23,312 nucleotides of DNA from a virus (IMGVR_UViG_3300005098_000138:1-23312); one strand, 5' to 3'; shown: positions 5,568-13,653, counted from the first letter of the stretch. Translations and numbers: made by a program. Notes: generated by a model not told the origin, from the letters alone.

Positions 5568-7898
5568 ATGGCTTCGACGACTCTCTATCTGCCGCACGAC
5601 CGGAAGGCGCTGTCCGAGACGCTCCTGTACCTCCTGGAGGAGGCGAGGCAGGCGCGGGTGCCCTACGCCGTCGAGTGGTACCTCGCCTTCCACTACCTGA
5701 GGGGCGCCCGGTACTTCGAGCAAATCGACTACGAGCGGGGTTTCGTCAAGGCGTCCTACAAGGACGAGGCCGGCGAGTACCCCTTCAAGTATGAGTCCCT
5801 GCTGCCGAGGTTCCAGTCGGAGGTCTCCCGCCTGGTGCGGCTGGACGTGCGGCCCGTGGCCCGTACCGACGGTCTCGGTCTCCTCCAGACCCGCAAGGCG
5901 GCCACCGCCCACGTCGTCCTCGACACTCTCATGCGGTCCATCGACCTCGACGCCCTGAAGCTGGAGGCGGCCCAGATGCTGTGCATGTACGGCACAGTGG
6001 GCGCCACCAACTGGGTCATCAGCGAGCCCGGCATCGGCGACGAGGACTCCGAAGCGGAAGAAGTCGGCCTGACCCAACTCACCAGCAACATCCACTCCAT
6101 CGAGTTGGTGCCCCCCTGGGAACTCCTGCCCATACCCGCCGAGCCGATGACCCGGGGCCGCGTCGCCGCCATCTGCCGCGAGCGGTGGGTGATGCTCGAT
6201 TGGCTGCTCCAGCAGGTGGCCGACACCGGCGAGGAACTCGACCTCGGCCTCCGCCGCCGGGGCGGTCGGGAAGGCGCCAGCCCGTACCCCGAGGACCTGG
6301 GGGTCGTCCACGCCCCGCCCCTGTACTCCCCGAACGATGCATCACCCATGATGGAATCGCTGGCGCCGTCGCCTCCACCGTCGAACCGGCCGGAGTTCAA
6401 CGTCCAGGAACCCACCTCCGATTCCTCGGAGCCCGGCAAGGCGGACCGCCGGAAGATTGCGCAGCCGCACGTCTTGCTCCGGGAAATCTGGGTGCGGTCG
6501 CCGTCGGGGCGACTGGGCCGCTACATCATCATGGTGGGGCAGCGGGTCGTGTTCGACCGGGACTTCATGGGGCTCCTGGAAGGCGTCCCCCGTCGAGGCC
6601 CCGGCAGACCGCCCAAGGAGGAAGCCGAGGCCCGCAAGCGACAGGTCCGCGGTAAGCCGCTGAGTTTGCCGCCGCTGCCTATCGCCGTGGCGCAGTATCA
6701 CGGGGGCACCGGGTTCTTCGGGCGCTCCTTCTTGGCCCCCCTCATCCCCCTGAACGCCGAGGTGGAGGCCATGCTGTACCAGTGGTTCCGCAACGTGGAG
6801 GACGCCGACGCCTTCGGCTACACGTTCTACCCGGAGTCCTGGGGCATCCCCAAGGACACGTTCGAGGAGGCCAAGCCGGGCCGCCGCTTCATCCCGTACT
6901 CGGTGGACCCCAACGAGCCGGACCTCAAGCCCTTCACCGTGGCGCCCTCCAACACGGGGGACTGGCCCGCCCGCGTCATGGAGATGTCGATGCAGTTGCT
7001 GGACAAGCTGGCCCAGCAGCCCCAGGAGCTCCTCTCGGGGCAGGTCCCCGGCCGCCTGGAGTCCGCCAAGGGGCTCGACGTTCTGTTCCAGGCGTCCACC
7101 GTCCCACTCGGTGCTCCGGCCATGTCGATGGCGGACATGTTCGTCGACATATACAGTTCGATTCTGTGGCACACCAAGACCAAGTGGAAGGCCCTCCGCG
7201 TCAACCTACTGAGCTTGCTGGATGATACCGTCATCGGCATCAAGTTCGACCCCCGCACCGGTGTCATGCGGCTGGACCAGAACGCGGTGCCCGACCCTGC
7301 CGAAGTCCGCCTCGACATCCGCTCGCGGGACCCGCTCTCCCCCGAACAGCGCAAGCAGGACCTCCTGGTCATGCGGAACCTGGGGGTCATCTCGGACCAG
7401 ATGTTCCGCATCCTCAACAGGCTGTATGACTTGGGGTGGCCCACCGGCAACGACGTGGAGTGGCAGAACTACATCCGGGCCGTCATCAACAACATCCTGA
7501 TGTTCGGGGACGGCGTGGAGCCCGGCGAAATCTTCGTCTCCGACTACGACATCCCCTCGGTCCACGAGTACGTCGTCCTGCGTCGCATAGCGTCGCCGGA
7601 GTTCGCCCTGGCGTCCGATGCCGTCAAGAAGAAGTTCTCGGACCGCCTGCGGGAGCTCCGCGACCTGCGCGGCCGCTACCCCGAACCTCTCCCGTTGCCC
7701 GAGGAGGGGGCCGCCGAGGCGTTACGGGCCTCGGCCGAAGCGCGGGGCGGCCCGGGTGCCGTCCCCCTCACCGAAGCCATGCCAGGTACCGGACAAGGCT
7801 CGTTCGGCCCAGGAGGGCCAGGCGGCCCAGGAGGGTCACCCACGGGCCTTGGTCCTTCTATTCCTTTAGTTCCACCGGAGTTACAGCAAGGAGAATGA
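5568..7898 (+). CDS. portal protein
   Basis: A 776-residue protein directly after terL, in the place and size range of P22-like portals, which form a dodecameric ring at one capsid vertex and are the channel for DNA entry and exit. The N-terminal third has the Arg/Lys-rich helical look of portal wings (ALPRFQSEVSRLVRLDVRP-type segment), and residues about 400-660 contain regular helices and a DWPARVMEMSMQLLDKLAQQPQELLSGQ region that would suit the stem and clip. Residues about 260-360 look like an insertion: a Ser/Pro-rich linker, then a basic RRGPGRPPKEE patch near 342-352 that resembles an AT-hook. The C-terminus is Gly/Pro-rich and includes one copy of the dispersed 12-mer. The start is preceded by GGATGACATC with only a weak ribosome site; the same context recurs at 10881. 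The stop is 3 nt before the next ATG. Confidence 0.8.
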   Translation: MASTTLYLPHDRKALSETLLYLLEEARQARVPYAVEWYLAFHYLRGARYFEQIDYERGFVKASYKDEAGEYPFKYESLLPRFQSEVSRLVRLDVRPVARTDGLGLLQTRKAATAHVVLDTLMRSIDLDALKLEAAQMLCMYGTVGATNWVISEPGIGDEDSEAEEVGLTQLTSNIHSIELVPPWELLPIPAEPMTRGRVAAICRERWVMLDWLLQQVADTGEELDLGLRRRGGREGASPYPEDLGVVHAPPLYSPNDASPMMESLAPSPPPSNRPEFNVQEPTSDSSEPGKADRRKIAQPHVLLREIWVRSPSGRLGRYIIMVGQRVVFDRDFMGLLEGVPRRGPGRPPKEEAEARKRQVRGKPLSLPPLPIAVAQYHGGTGFFGRSFLAPLIPLNAEVEAMLYQWFRNVEDADAFGYTFYPESWGIPKDTFEEAKPGRRFIPYSVDPNEPDLKPFTVAPSNTGDWPARVMEMSMQLLDKLAQQPQELLSGQVPGRLESAKGLDVLFQASTVPLGAPAMSMADMFVDIYSSILWHTKTKWKALRVNLLSLLDDTVIGIKFDPRTGVMRLDQNAVPDPAEVRLDIRSRDPLSPEQRKQDLLVMRNLGVISDQMFRILNRLYDLGWPTGNDVEWQNYIRAVINNILMFGDGVEPGEIFVSDYDIPSVHEYVVLRRIASPEFALASDAVKKKFSDRLRELRDLRGRYPEPLPLPEEGAAEALRASAEARGGPGAVPLTEAMPGTGQGSFGPGGPGGPGGSPTGLGPSIPLVPPELQQGE
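7841..7852 (+). repeat. dispersed 12-mer, TTGG form
   Basis: An exact CACGGGCCTTGG followed by TCCTTCTATTCC. It lies in the Gly/Pro-rich C-terminal linker of the portal gene, read as PTGLGP. Confidence 0.85.
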
Positions 7899-7901
7899 TA
7901 G

Positions 7902-9071
7902 ATGGCAGACCCCATGACAACGACTACCGAAACCGAAGTCGAGAACACCGGGAACACCGGACAGCAGCAGTCGCAAGAGCAGTCGCAGGCTCAATCGCAG
8001 CAACAATCGCAAGAGCAAGCGCAAGGTGAGTCAAAGTCGAACCTGACGGCGGCTCAGGAGGCCGAGCTCGCCAAGCTCCTGGAGGAGCAAGGGTTGCAGA
8101 TTATCGAGACCGGCGACGGCAAGAAAACGCTGGCCAAGACGGTGACTTACGACGGGCGGACCTACACCAAGACCATCGAAGAGTTGGTGAAGGACGCCGA
8201 GAAGGCCGGCGGCGCTGACGAGAAGTTCAGGAAGGCCGCCGAGCTCCGCAACCAGGCGACCACCGAGGCCCAAATCGGCCAGCTTGTCCTCACCATGCGG
8301 GATGAGTCCAAGCCGATGGAGGAGCGGCTGGACGCCATGCGGAAGTTCGGCGTGCTCCTCGGCGACGACCCTGCTGCCGTCGAGCAGTCCATCCAGCAAT
8401 ACTTGCAGACGGCCCAAGTCCAGTCTCAGCAAGGGCCACAAGGGCAACAGGGGGCGTCGGGTAACACCAAGGGTCAGGGCGGACAAGGGGGGCTGGGGAA
8501 CATCGACCTCTCGAAGCTGCCGCCCGAGGTGCAGGAGGCGGTCAAGTTCGCCCAGGAGGCGCAGGCGGAGCGGGACCGCCAAGCAATTTACGAAGTCATC
8601 GAAAAAGGGGTTGACACCGACCCCATCCTTGGTAAACTACCAGTGGAATCCCCGGGCGAGGGGCAACCGTCGCCTCGGGACAAAATCAAGGACCTCGCAA
8701 AGCGCGAAGTCGCCTACCGAGTGTTGGTGCTCGGCGAGGATTTCGGTCCGAAACTTGTTGGGGACGTACTCCAGGAGTTGAGGACGCTTCCCAACCTGTT
8801 TACGAAACCGGATACCCCCGCTGAGGGCCGCGTCCGGCTCGAACTTCCCCGCGAGGCGGTTCACGAGTACCCGGAACTGCTGAGCTTGGGAGGGGTAGTC
8901 GGAGGTTCACCTCCACTCCAAGCAGGTGCTCCAGGCGCTGGCGGAGGCTCCGAATCGGGTAGGCCGGTGTACGACCCGACCGACCCGAACTGGATGGACA
9001 GTTTCCTGAATGACGTGCGCCGCCACATGAACGAGCGGCTGAGTCCATCAGGGAAGTCCGGCAGTAAGTAG
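7902..9071 (+). CDS. capsid scaffolding protein (probable)
   Basis: A 389-residue, hydrophilic protein between portal and capsid genes, the usual place for a scaffold, which templates procapsid assembly and is then lost. AAGGAG (7888-7893) gives a strong ribosome site. The N-terminus is a Gln-rich run at about residues 21-41. A helical, Lys/Glu-rich part follows (about 50-170), then a Gln/Gly-rich linker (about 172-199), a second helical domain to about 320 and a basic C-terminal helix (FLNDVRRHMNERL) before the end, as expected for a capsid-binding tail in scaffolds. I see no serine-protease motif, so a fused maturation protease is not supported. The DNA around 8581-8800 is less GC-rich than its surroundings and holds a promoter-like sequence, which could drive the capsid gene. 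Confidence 0.7.
   Translation: MADPMTTTTETEVENTGNTGQQQSQEQSQAQSQQQSQEQAQGESKSNLTAAQEAELAKLLEEQGLQIIETGDGKKTLAKTVTYDGRTYTKTIEELVKDAEKAGGADEKFRKAAELRNQATTEAQIGQLVLTMRDESKPMEERLDAMRKFGVLLGDDPAAVEQSIQQYLQTAQVQSQQGPQGQQGASGNTKGQGGQGGLGNIDLSKLPPEVQEAVKFAQEAQAERDRQAIYEVIEKGVDTDPILGKLPVESPGEGQPSPRDKIKDLAKREVAYRVLVLGEDFGPKLVGDVLQELRTLPNLFTKPDTPAEGRVRLELPREAVHEYPELLSLGGVVGGSPPLQAGAPGAGGGSESGRPVYDPTDPNWMDSFLNDVRRHMNERLSPSGKSGSK
8611..8638 (+). promoter_or_regulatory. possible internal promoter upstream of capsid gene
   Basis: A perfect TTGACA (8611-8616) is followed after 16 bp by TAAACT (8633-8638), four of six -10 matches, within an unusually AT-rich part of the scaffold gene. It could add extra transcription of the capsid gene 600 bp downstream. 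It might also be chance. Confidence 0.35.
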
Positions 9072-9238
9072 ACCGGCTTACACAGCCGGGAACCGGAGCA
9101 GCCGGTGCTTGACCGAGACACCGTACAGTGCGGTACAGCATCTGGTCTCTGGAGACAGTCCGGCTGCGTTTGGTGAGACATGGCCTGATGATGCCTCCAG
9201 CGTGCGCTGTGCGCGCGGAGGCCGGGAGGTGTACATAG
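9072..9238 (+). promoter_or_regulatory. structured leader of major capsid gene
   Basis: This 167-nt gap is long for the operon and rich in complementary arms. CCGGC/GCCGG (9073-9077 with 9085-9089) starts it. An outer 8-bp stem GCAGCCGG/CCGGCTGC (9098-9105 with 9160-9167) encloses CCGAGAC (9113-9119), which pairs with GTCTC-T-GG (9145-9152, one bulge), around a GTAC/GTAC core. The word GAGACA is repeated three times (9115, 9152, 9175). A second hairpin (9193-9222) ends one base before the ribosome site GGGAGGT (9224-9230). I see no poly-T tail, so it is not a simple terminator. It may stabilise the capsid mRNA, be a processing site or control translation. Confidence 0.55.
9193..9222 (+). promoter_or_regulatory. 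hairpin beside capsid ribosome site
   Basis: GCCTCC pairs with GGAGGC (9193-9198 with 9217-9222), and after a 3-nt bulge GTGCGC pairs with GCGCGC (9202-9207 with 9211-9216, one G-U) around a TGT loop. It hides one GGAGG sequence (9217-9221) and leaves the second ribosome site free. Confidence 0.65.
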
Positions 9239-10720
9239 ATGGCAGACGCATACCTCGACGCCTTGGCTGATGCCTTCCGCGAGCGGTTGGTGCCGGGCTG
9301 GGTCGACCTGGCGATGAAGAACGACCCGGTGTTCCAGTACCTCCAGGACAGCAAGATGCGGACCGCTCGGGACCCCATCTCCAAGGAGTACAAGATTATT
9401 TACACGGTGGTCACGAGCCTGGCAGGCGGGCTGGCGTTCACCGGCGTGTCGGGCAACCAGACCCTGGACCTCGGCACCGGCGCCCGCCCCGTCATCAACG
9501 AGGACTTCGATGCCTTCCCCGGCATCCAGGAGTCGGCGATGCCCGGCGTGGCCCGCTACTCGGTGAAGCTCACCGGCGTGCGGGGCAACGTGGTCATCCC
9601 GTTCGCTACGCTTCAGGCGGACCAGATGGACTTCTCCATCGGGAACTACGCCGCGCTCATCATGAAGAAGCACATCGAGTTGTGGGGTCACATCATGGCC
9701 TGCTCGTTCTACGTCGATGACGATGCGGCCCTGGCGACCATCAACATCTCGAACAACTCCAGCAACGTGACCCACACGGCCGGCACCCACACTGTCACCG
9801 TCACCTGCGACGCCGGCGAGAACCTCATCGAGAACGGTCGGGTCCGCCGACTGAAGCCCGGCATGTACGTCGACCTCTGGAAGCCCACCACCTCGCAGGG
9901 CGCCTGGAACAAGACCGGCTTCTGCATCATCACCAGCGCGGTCAACTACAACCAGGGCAAGTGGTCGATGACCTTCTACTTCGAGAAAACCAGCGAGGCC
10001 GACGCCTTCGCCAACGGCACCGACTGCGACGGCAGCTACATCCTGCCGGCCAACGCGGTGCTCGACAAGACCGGCGACTGCGACGGCTACTCCATCCTGC
10101 CCTGCGGCTACAAGCAGTGGCTGCGGAGTTCCGGCACCCTGTACGGTGCGTTCGGCGACACCACCGTCGACACGCTGCCGGAGTTGGCATCGCTGACGGA
10201 TTCCAACGTCGGCGACGTGACCGAGACCGTCCTGAACCAGTACCTGGCTCGCCACTTCGAGAACGGCGGTGATGCGGACACCATCATCACCACCAGCGGC
10301 GTGGTCGTGAACCTGCTGGATTACCCCCATGCCCAGAGCATGATTCAGTACCAGAGGCAGGGGCAGCCGGCGGATATCCGGCTCGGCTGGCGCTCCATCG
10401 ACTACACCTACGAGGGGCGCACCTTCAGGATTCACGCCTCGCCCTACATGAGCAACGGCGAGTTGGTCATCCTCAAGGCGTCAAACGGGAACCTCCAGAG
10501 GCACTTCCCGCCTCGGGTTCCGAAGTTCGGGACGCAGGCCGGTTTCGAGTCCGCCATCCAGTGGATTGGCACGATGTTCGGGCCGAGCATCTGGCTGCCG
10601 ACCTCCAACAACGGTCGCGTGGCGGACGGTGCCCAGGCCCCCTACATCATGATGATGCAGCGGACGGCGGCCGACCCCAAGGGCGTGCTGCTGACCGGCT
10701 GCACCGAGACCAGCCTGTGA
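9239..10720 (+). CDS. major capsid protein
   Basis: A 493-residue protein after the scaffold, with the highest-investment upstream leader in the window; both points fit the major capsid subunit. It begins with an amphipathic helix and a segment like those of HK97-fold capsids without a cleaved delta domain (residues 1-50), followed by alternating beta and helix sequence, a long helix region near KHIELWGHIMA (about residues 143-153) and a C-terminal beta-rich domain ending in MMMQRTAADPKGVLLTG. An internal 18-residue-offset duplication of CDG-x-(S/Y)-ILP (near residues 262-285) suggests a small tandem expansion in a surface loop. The ribosome site GGGAGGT lies nine bases before the ATG. The HK97-fold assignment is inference from position and pattern; structure prediction would settle it. 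Confidence 0.8.
   Translation: MADAYLDALADAFRERLVPGWVDLAMKNDPVFQYLQDSKMRTARDPISKEYKIIYTVVTSLAGGLAFTGVSGNQTLDLGTGARPVINEDFDAFPGIQESAMPGVARYSVKLTGVRGNVVIPFATLQADQMDFSIGNYAALIMKKHIELWGHIMACSFYVDDDAALATINISNNSSNVTHTAGTHTVTVTCDAGENLIENGRVRRLKPGMYVDLWKPTTSQGAWNKTGFCIITSAVNYNQGKWSMTFYFEKTSEADAFANGTDCDGSYILPANAVLDKTGDCDGYSILPCGYKQWLRSSGTLYGAFGDTTVDTLPELASLTDSNVGDVTETVLNQYLARHFENGGDADTIITTSGVVVNLLDYPHAQSMIQYQRQGQPADIRLGWRSIDYTYEGRTFRIHASPYMSNGELVILKASNGNLQRHFPPRVPKFGTQAGFESAIQWIGTMFGPSIWLPTSNNGRVADGAQAPYIMMMQRTAADPKGVLLTGCTETSL
10022..10087 (+). repeat. in-frame internal duplication in capsid gene
   Basis: GACTGCGACGGC occurs exactly at 10022-10033 and 10076-10087, 54 nt apart, each followed by a TAC/TCC-ATCCTGCC-like sequence. 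It encodes two CDG...ILP units. Confidence 0.7.
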
Positions 10721-10890
10721 GTTGGAGCTTGAGTCCGTACCAGCGTCGACCAAACAACCAGTCGACCAGCGAGCGGTCGGAGCGTTCGGTAGTCTGTCTG
10801 GGCGAGTCGGTCGGTAGGGGGCGCTAACCGCAGCGCCCCCCGCCGGCCCCTCCGACAGCGCCCGCACACGAAACGAGAGAGGATGACATC
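10721..10890 (+). other. spacer between capsid and next gene
   Basis: This 170-nt gap has no gene. It holds a direct repeat GTCGACCA (10745-10752 and 10761-10768), several TCGGTAG-like words and a strong GC hairpin at 10817-10840. A ribosome site (GAGAGAGGA) ends it. It may contain a transcript-processing or attenuation site. Confidence 0.6.
10817..10840 (+). terminator. 9-bp GC hairpin, possible attenuator or mRNA 3' end
   Basis: GGGGGCGCT (10817-10825) pairs perfectly with AGCGCCCCC (10832-10840) around an AACCGC loop. No T tract follows, so it is not a canonical intrinsic terminator. It could lower read-through or protect the capsid mRNA from exonucleases. Confidence 0.5.
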
Positions 10891-11343
10891 ATGGACAACA
10901 TCGGGCAGAGCCGCATGGGACCCGCTAGAGCCCCCGTCTACTCCATTCGGCGGCGCATCAAGATGAGCGACCCCGATTGGACCGACAGCGGTGGCACATA
11001 CGGTACGCTCGACTTGAAGGACAAGATTCCCGCCGGGTCCATCGTGCTCGGTTGGGCCGCTTACGTCGACAACGCGCTCGACGACGACACCACCGCCTAC
11101 CTCGTGGTGGGCACGTCGAGCGACCTCGACAGGTTCAACCCGAACACTGACCCGAACCTGGCCACCGCCGGCTACCACGTCTGCTACCCGGCGAACGTGG
11201 CGGACGCCGGCGACGGGGACTTGGCCGTCGAGAGCGACACCACCGTCCGCTTGACGCTCACCGGCGCCAGCGACTTCACCAAGTTGGCGAACGGGGACGG
11301 GTCCTTCGACTTCGAGTTGTGGTTCCTCAAGATGAGACGATGA
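10891..11343 (+). CDS. small beta-rich virion protein, possible capsid decoration protein
   Basis: A 150-residue protein just after the capsid gene. The first 25 residues are basic; the rest is rich in Asp, Gly, Thr and beta-type hydrophobic repeats (GTLDLKDKIPAGSIVLGWAAYV), ending in FDFELWFLKMRR. Its size and place fit a decoration or head-stabilisation protein, which bind the outside of the shell in many phages, but I see no family motif. The start context GGATGACATCATGG (10881-10894) is identical to that of the portal gene; the ribosome site is GAGAGAGGA just before it. The preceding hairpin suggests its expression is set separately from that of the capsid gene. Confidence 0.65.
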   Translation: MDNIGQSRMGPARAPVYSIRRRIKMSDPDWTDSGGTYGTLDLKDKIPAGSIVLGWAAYVDNALDDDTTAYLVVGTSSDLDRFNPNTDPNLATAGYHVCYPANVADAGDGDLAVESDTTVRLTLTGASDFTKLANGDGSFDFELWFLKMRR

Positions 11344-11360
11344 GACGGTGAGTAGCACCG

Positions 11361-11786
11361 ATGCTGTGGAACCCGCAGCGACATGAGATGGTGAACCCGC
11401 CGGTGGCTGAGTACATCCGCCGCCAGTTCCCCGAGCGTGACCTGTTCGTGTACCGGCACCGGGTGTTCGGCACGTTCACGGTCGCCGAGTGGCTCAACAA
11501 GCTCACCGGGCTGTGTCGGGAGATTCTGGTGGTCGGCACGTCGCTGGCGGACTTCACCAGGGACAAGATGGCGGTGCTCCGGCAAATCCTCCGCACTCCG
11601 CAGCAGGAGGTGTCGGACGCCGCCAGACGTGACCTCCGCTCGGCGGTCCGTGCCTGGGCGCGTGCCGCCGACGAGGAACAAGAGGAGTTCATCGACATCC
11701 ACAGGTACCTCCGGCGCAAGGTGCGGAGTCAGGTCAAGAAGGACGACCCGCTCCTCCGCAGCTTGGCCGGCATGACCGAACAATAA
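11361..11786 (+). CDS. hypothetical small structural-module protein
   Basis: A 141-residue, charged, mostly helical protein (VAEYIRRQFPERDLFVYRHRVFGTFTVAEWLNKLTG, then Arg/Glu-rich helices and an RRKVRSQVKKDD stretch). GGTGAG (11347-11352) may be its ribosome site. An ATG at 11388 in frame is an alternative start. It lies 17 nt after the previous gene and 16 nt before the next, clearly in the same operon. Its place between decoration-like and lectin-like genes suggests a head or neck role; I do not recognise the family. Confidence 0.6.
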   Translation: MLWNPQRHEMVNPPVAEYIRRQFPERDLFVYRHRVFGTFTVAEWLNKLTGLCREILVVGTSLADFTRDKMAVLRQILRTPQQEVSDAARRDLRSAVRAWARAADEEQEEFIDIHRYLRRKVRSQVKKDDPLLRSLAGMTEQ

Positions 11787-11802
11787 TCGAGGAGCAACGC
11801 AG

Positions 11803-12669
11803 ATGGCAAAGATTGACAAAGACACCGCTCGAGCCCTCTCGGGCCAGCCGGTAGACGTGGCGCCATACATCCAGTACCCCCGGGCTATGGCGCAGGCGGG
11901 CGACCCCCTCGTCGACAAGATGGATTTCCTTCAGAAGCTCGTGCGGCTCGCCGCGCGGGTGCCTGAGCTCGACGACGCGGACTTCGCCCCGCCCATCATC
12001 TTCTTCGACGACTTCTTCTGGTACGACCCGACGGCGACTGTCGGAAAGTGGGCCGTGGTCGAGGACGCCGGCGCCACCACGGGCGACAAGCCGATTGACG
12101 GCGTTGGCGGTTGGGTCAACATCGGCCCCGACGGCGACGAGCACGACGAAATCTACGTCTCCAGCGCCAACGAGTGCTTCAAGGTCGAGGCCGGCAAGAG
12201 GCTGTACTTCGAGGCCAAGGTGAAGCCCGTCGAGGCCGACACCAACGAGATGTGCTGGTGCGTGGGCCTGTCCGACACCGTTGCGGCCAACACCATCACC
12301 GACGCCGGCGCGATGGCTGCGTCCTTCGACGGCATCGTGTTCTTCAAGGGCTCCGGCGGCCTGACCTTCGACTTCATCGCCTCGAACGGGTCCAACCAGG
12401 ACACCGCCAGCGAGGTCGGCACCGAGACCAGCGGCACCGCCGTTCGCCTCGGGTTCCTGGTCGAGCCTGGCCTGGACGCCGACGGTGAGGCCGACAGTAC
12501 CAAGGCCCGTGTGACTCCCTACGTCGACGGTGTGGCCGGCGAGGCCGTGGAGGTCGCGCTCTCCGGCATGGGCGAGATGCACGTCCTCTTCGGCGTCAAG
12601 AAGGACGGCACCGGCGGCAACGAGGAGGCCCTCCAGGTCGATTACGTCATGGTCGTCCAGGAGCGTTGA
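11803..12669 (+). CDS. beta-rich virion protein with possible lectin-like domain
   Basis: A 288-residue protein with a strong ribosome site (GAGGAG, 11789-11794). Residues 1-60 are a helical arm; from about residue 63 a PPIIFFDDFFWYDP motif begins a beta-sandwich-like sequence with alternating strands (YVSSANECFKVEAGKRLYFEAKVKPVEADTNEMCWCVGL; then a VDYVMVVQER end). This resembles concanavalin/LamG-type jelly-roll virion proteins that bind glycans or decorate capsids, but that is inference from pattern only. Cys at about 128, 152 and 154 are notable in a virion protein. One copy of the dispersed 12-mer lies near residue 233, read on the opposite strand. Confidence 0.6.
   Translation: MAKIDKDTARALSGQPVDVAPYIQYPRAMAQAGDPLVDKMDFLQKLVRLAARVPELDDADFAPPIIFFDDFFWYDPTATVGKWAVVEDAGATTGDKPIDGVGGWVNIGPDGDEHDEIYVSSANECFKVEAGKRLYFEAKVKPVEADTNEMCWCVGLSDTVAANTITDAGAMAASFDGIVFFKGSGGLTFDFIASNGSNQDTASEVGTETSGTAVRLGFLVEPGLDADGEADSTKARVTPYVDGVAGEAVEVALSGMGEMHVLFGVKKDGTGGNEEALQVDYVMVVQER
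12500..12511 (-). repeat. dispersed 12-mer, TTGG form
   Basis: The + strand reads CCAAGGCCCGTG, the exact complement of CACGGGCCTTGG. It is the only TTGG copy in minus orientation; it is read as TKARV. Confidence 0.8.
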
Positions 12670-12688
12670 ACGGCCTGAACACATAAGA

Positions 12689-12704
12689 CAGCCCTTTCGG
12701 GCTG
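12689..12704 (+). promoter_or_regulatory. small hairpin before adaptor gene
   Basis: CAGCCC (12689-12694) pairs with GGGCTG (12699-12704) around a TTTC loop, one base before the ribosome site AAGGAG (12706-12711). It may tune translation of the gene at 12721. Confidence 0.5.
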
Positions 12705-12720
12705 AAAGGAGCGGCCTTCA

Positions 12721-13644
12721 ATGGCTACCTCCTTCATAGCGCGCACGCGCGAGAGCATCCGGGAACTGGCAGGGGAGCCGGGCGTCAATGCGAAGTACAG
12801 CGACACCCGGCTCCTCACCTGGATAGAGAAAGCCTACGCGCACGTCCTCTCGGAGTTCAACCGGCGTGCGGCCAACCCGCTGCTGTGTCGGTACGACTTG
12901 ACCATCTCCGGCGACGCCGAGGTCTACCAGTTGCCGCCGACCATCCAGCGGGTCATCGACGTGCGCTGGCTGGATTCTCAGGGCCGCACGCAGGGCCACA
13001 TGAACCCCCGCGCGTGGTGGCACCCGGCCGGTCCCAACTTCCTCTTCGAGGGCTCCACGCTGCGGTTGGACCCTCCCATCCGGGACGGCTCCAGCTACGA
13101 CCTCCGCATCGTGTACCTGCCCAGCGGCACGGTTCGTCTCCACACCGGGACCGCCGGCACCATTACCAACAGCGTCTCCGACAACCAGTGCACCATCGTC
13201 CTGGACGACAGCCCGGCCGTGGGCACCCTGGACACCCGCCCCCACGCCTACGCCGGCAGCGTCCTCCGCATCCTCTCGGCGACCGAGAACGATTACGTCC
13301 AGGACCGCATCATCCAGGCGTATGATGTGACCACGAAAACGGCGACGGTGGTGCCCCACTTCGATGCGGACCTCGTGCCGGGCGGGATCGTCACCTACGA
13401 AATCGCGCCGCCCTTCGACGAGACCATCGACCTGCTCGTCGCCACCTACGTCGCGCGGACTATCGTGGCCCTGGAGGGGGACCGCAACAAGTTCGAGTTG
13501 CTCACCGAGATGTGGCGGGAGCAGCTGCGGGACCTCTCGCAGCAGGTCTCCTACTACTCGGCGCTCCACGAAGGCAAGGGAGGCGCCACCCGCTTCGCAC
13601 ACGGTCGCTACGTCCAGAGCTACTGGTCGCACCTGGGGAGGTAA
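12721..13644 (+). CDS. probable head-tail adaptor protein
   Basis: A 307-residue protein. The N-terminus (SFIARTRESIRELAGEPG...YSDTRLLTWIEKAYAHVLSEFNRR, residues 4-48) has the pattern of phage head-completion or adaptor proteins that bind under the portal, in which a short helix pair and a YSD..LL.WI..A core are common. A beta-rich middle (residues about 110-240) and a C-terminal helical segment (RNKFELLTEMWREQLRDLSQQV) follow. The strong ribosome site AAGGAG precedes it by nine bases. It sits after the head genes and before the tail genes, as expected for an adaptor. I call it from pattern and position only. Confidence 0.65.
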   Translation: MATSFIARTRESIRELAGEPGVNAKYSDTRLLTWIEKAYAHVLSEFNRRAANPLLCRYDLTISGDAEVYQLPPTIQRVIDVRWLDSQGRTQGHMNPRAWWHPAGPNFLFEGSTLRLDPPIRDGSSYDLRIVYLPSGTVRLHTGTAGTITNSVSDNQCTIVLDDSPAVGTLDTRPHAYAGSVLRILSATENDYVQDRIIQAYDVTTKTATVVPHFDADLVPGGIVTYEIAPPFDETIDLLVATYVARTIVALEGDRNKFELLTEMWREQLRDLSQQVSYYSALHEGKGGATRFAHGRYVQSYWSHLGR

Positions 13645-13653
13645 CGAAACGAG

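Noticed and set aside
9072-9238. tRNA or terminator in the capsid leader
   Set aside because: No T-loop consensus, no anticodon arm and no poly-T run; kept as a structured leader instead.
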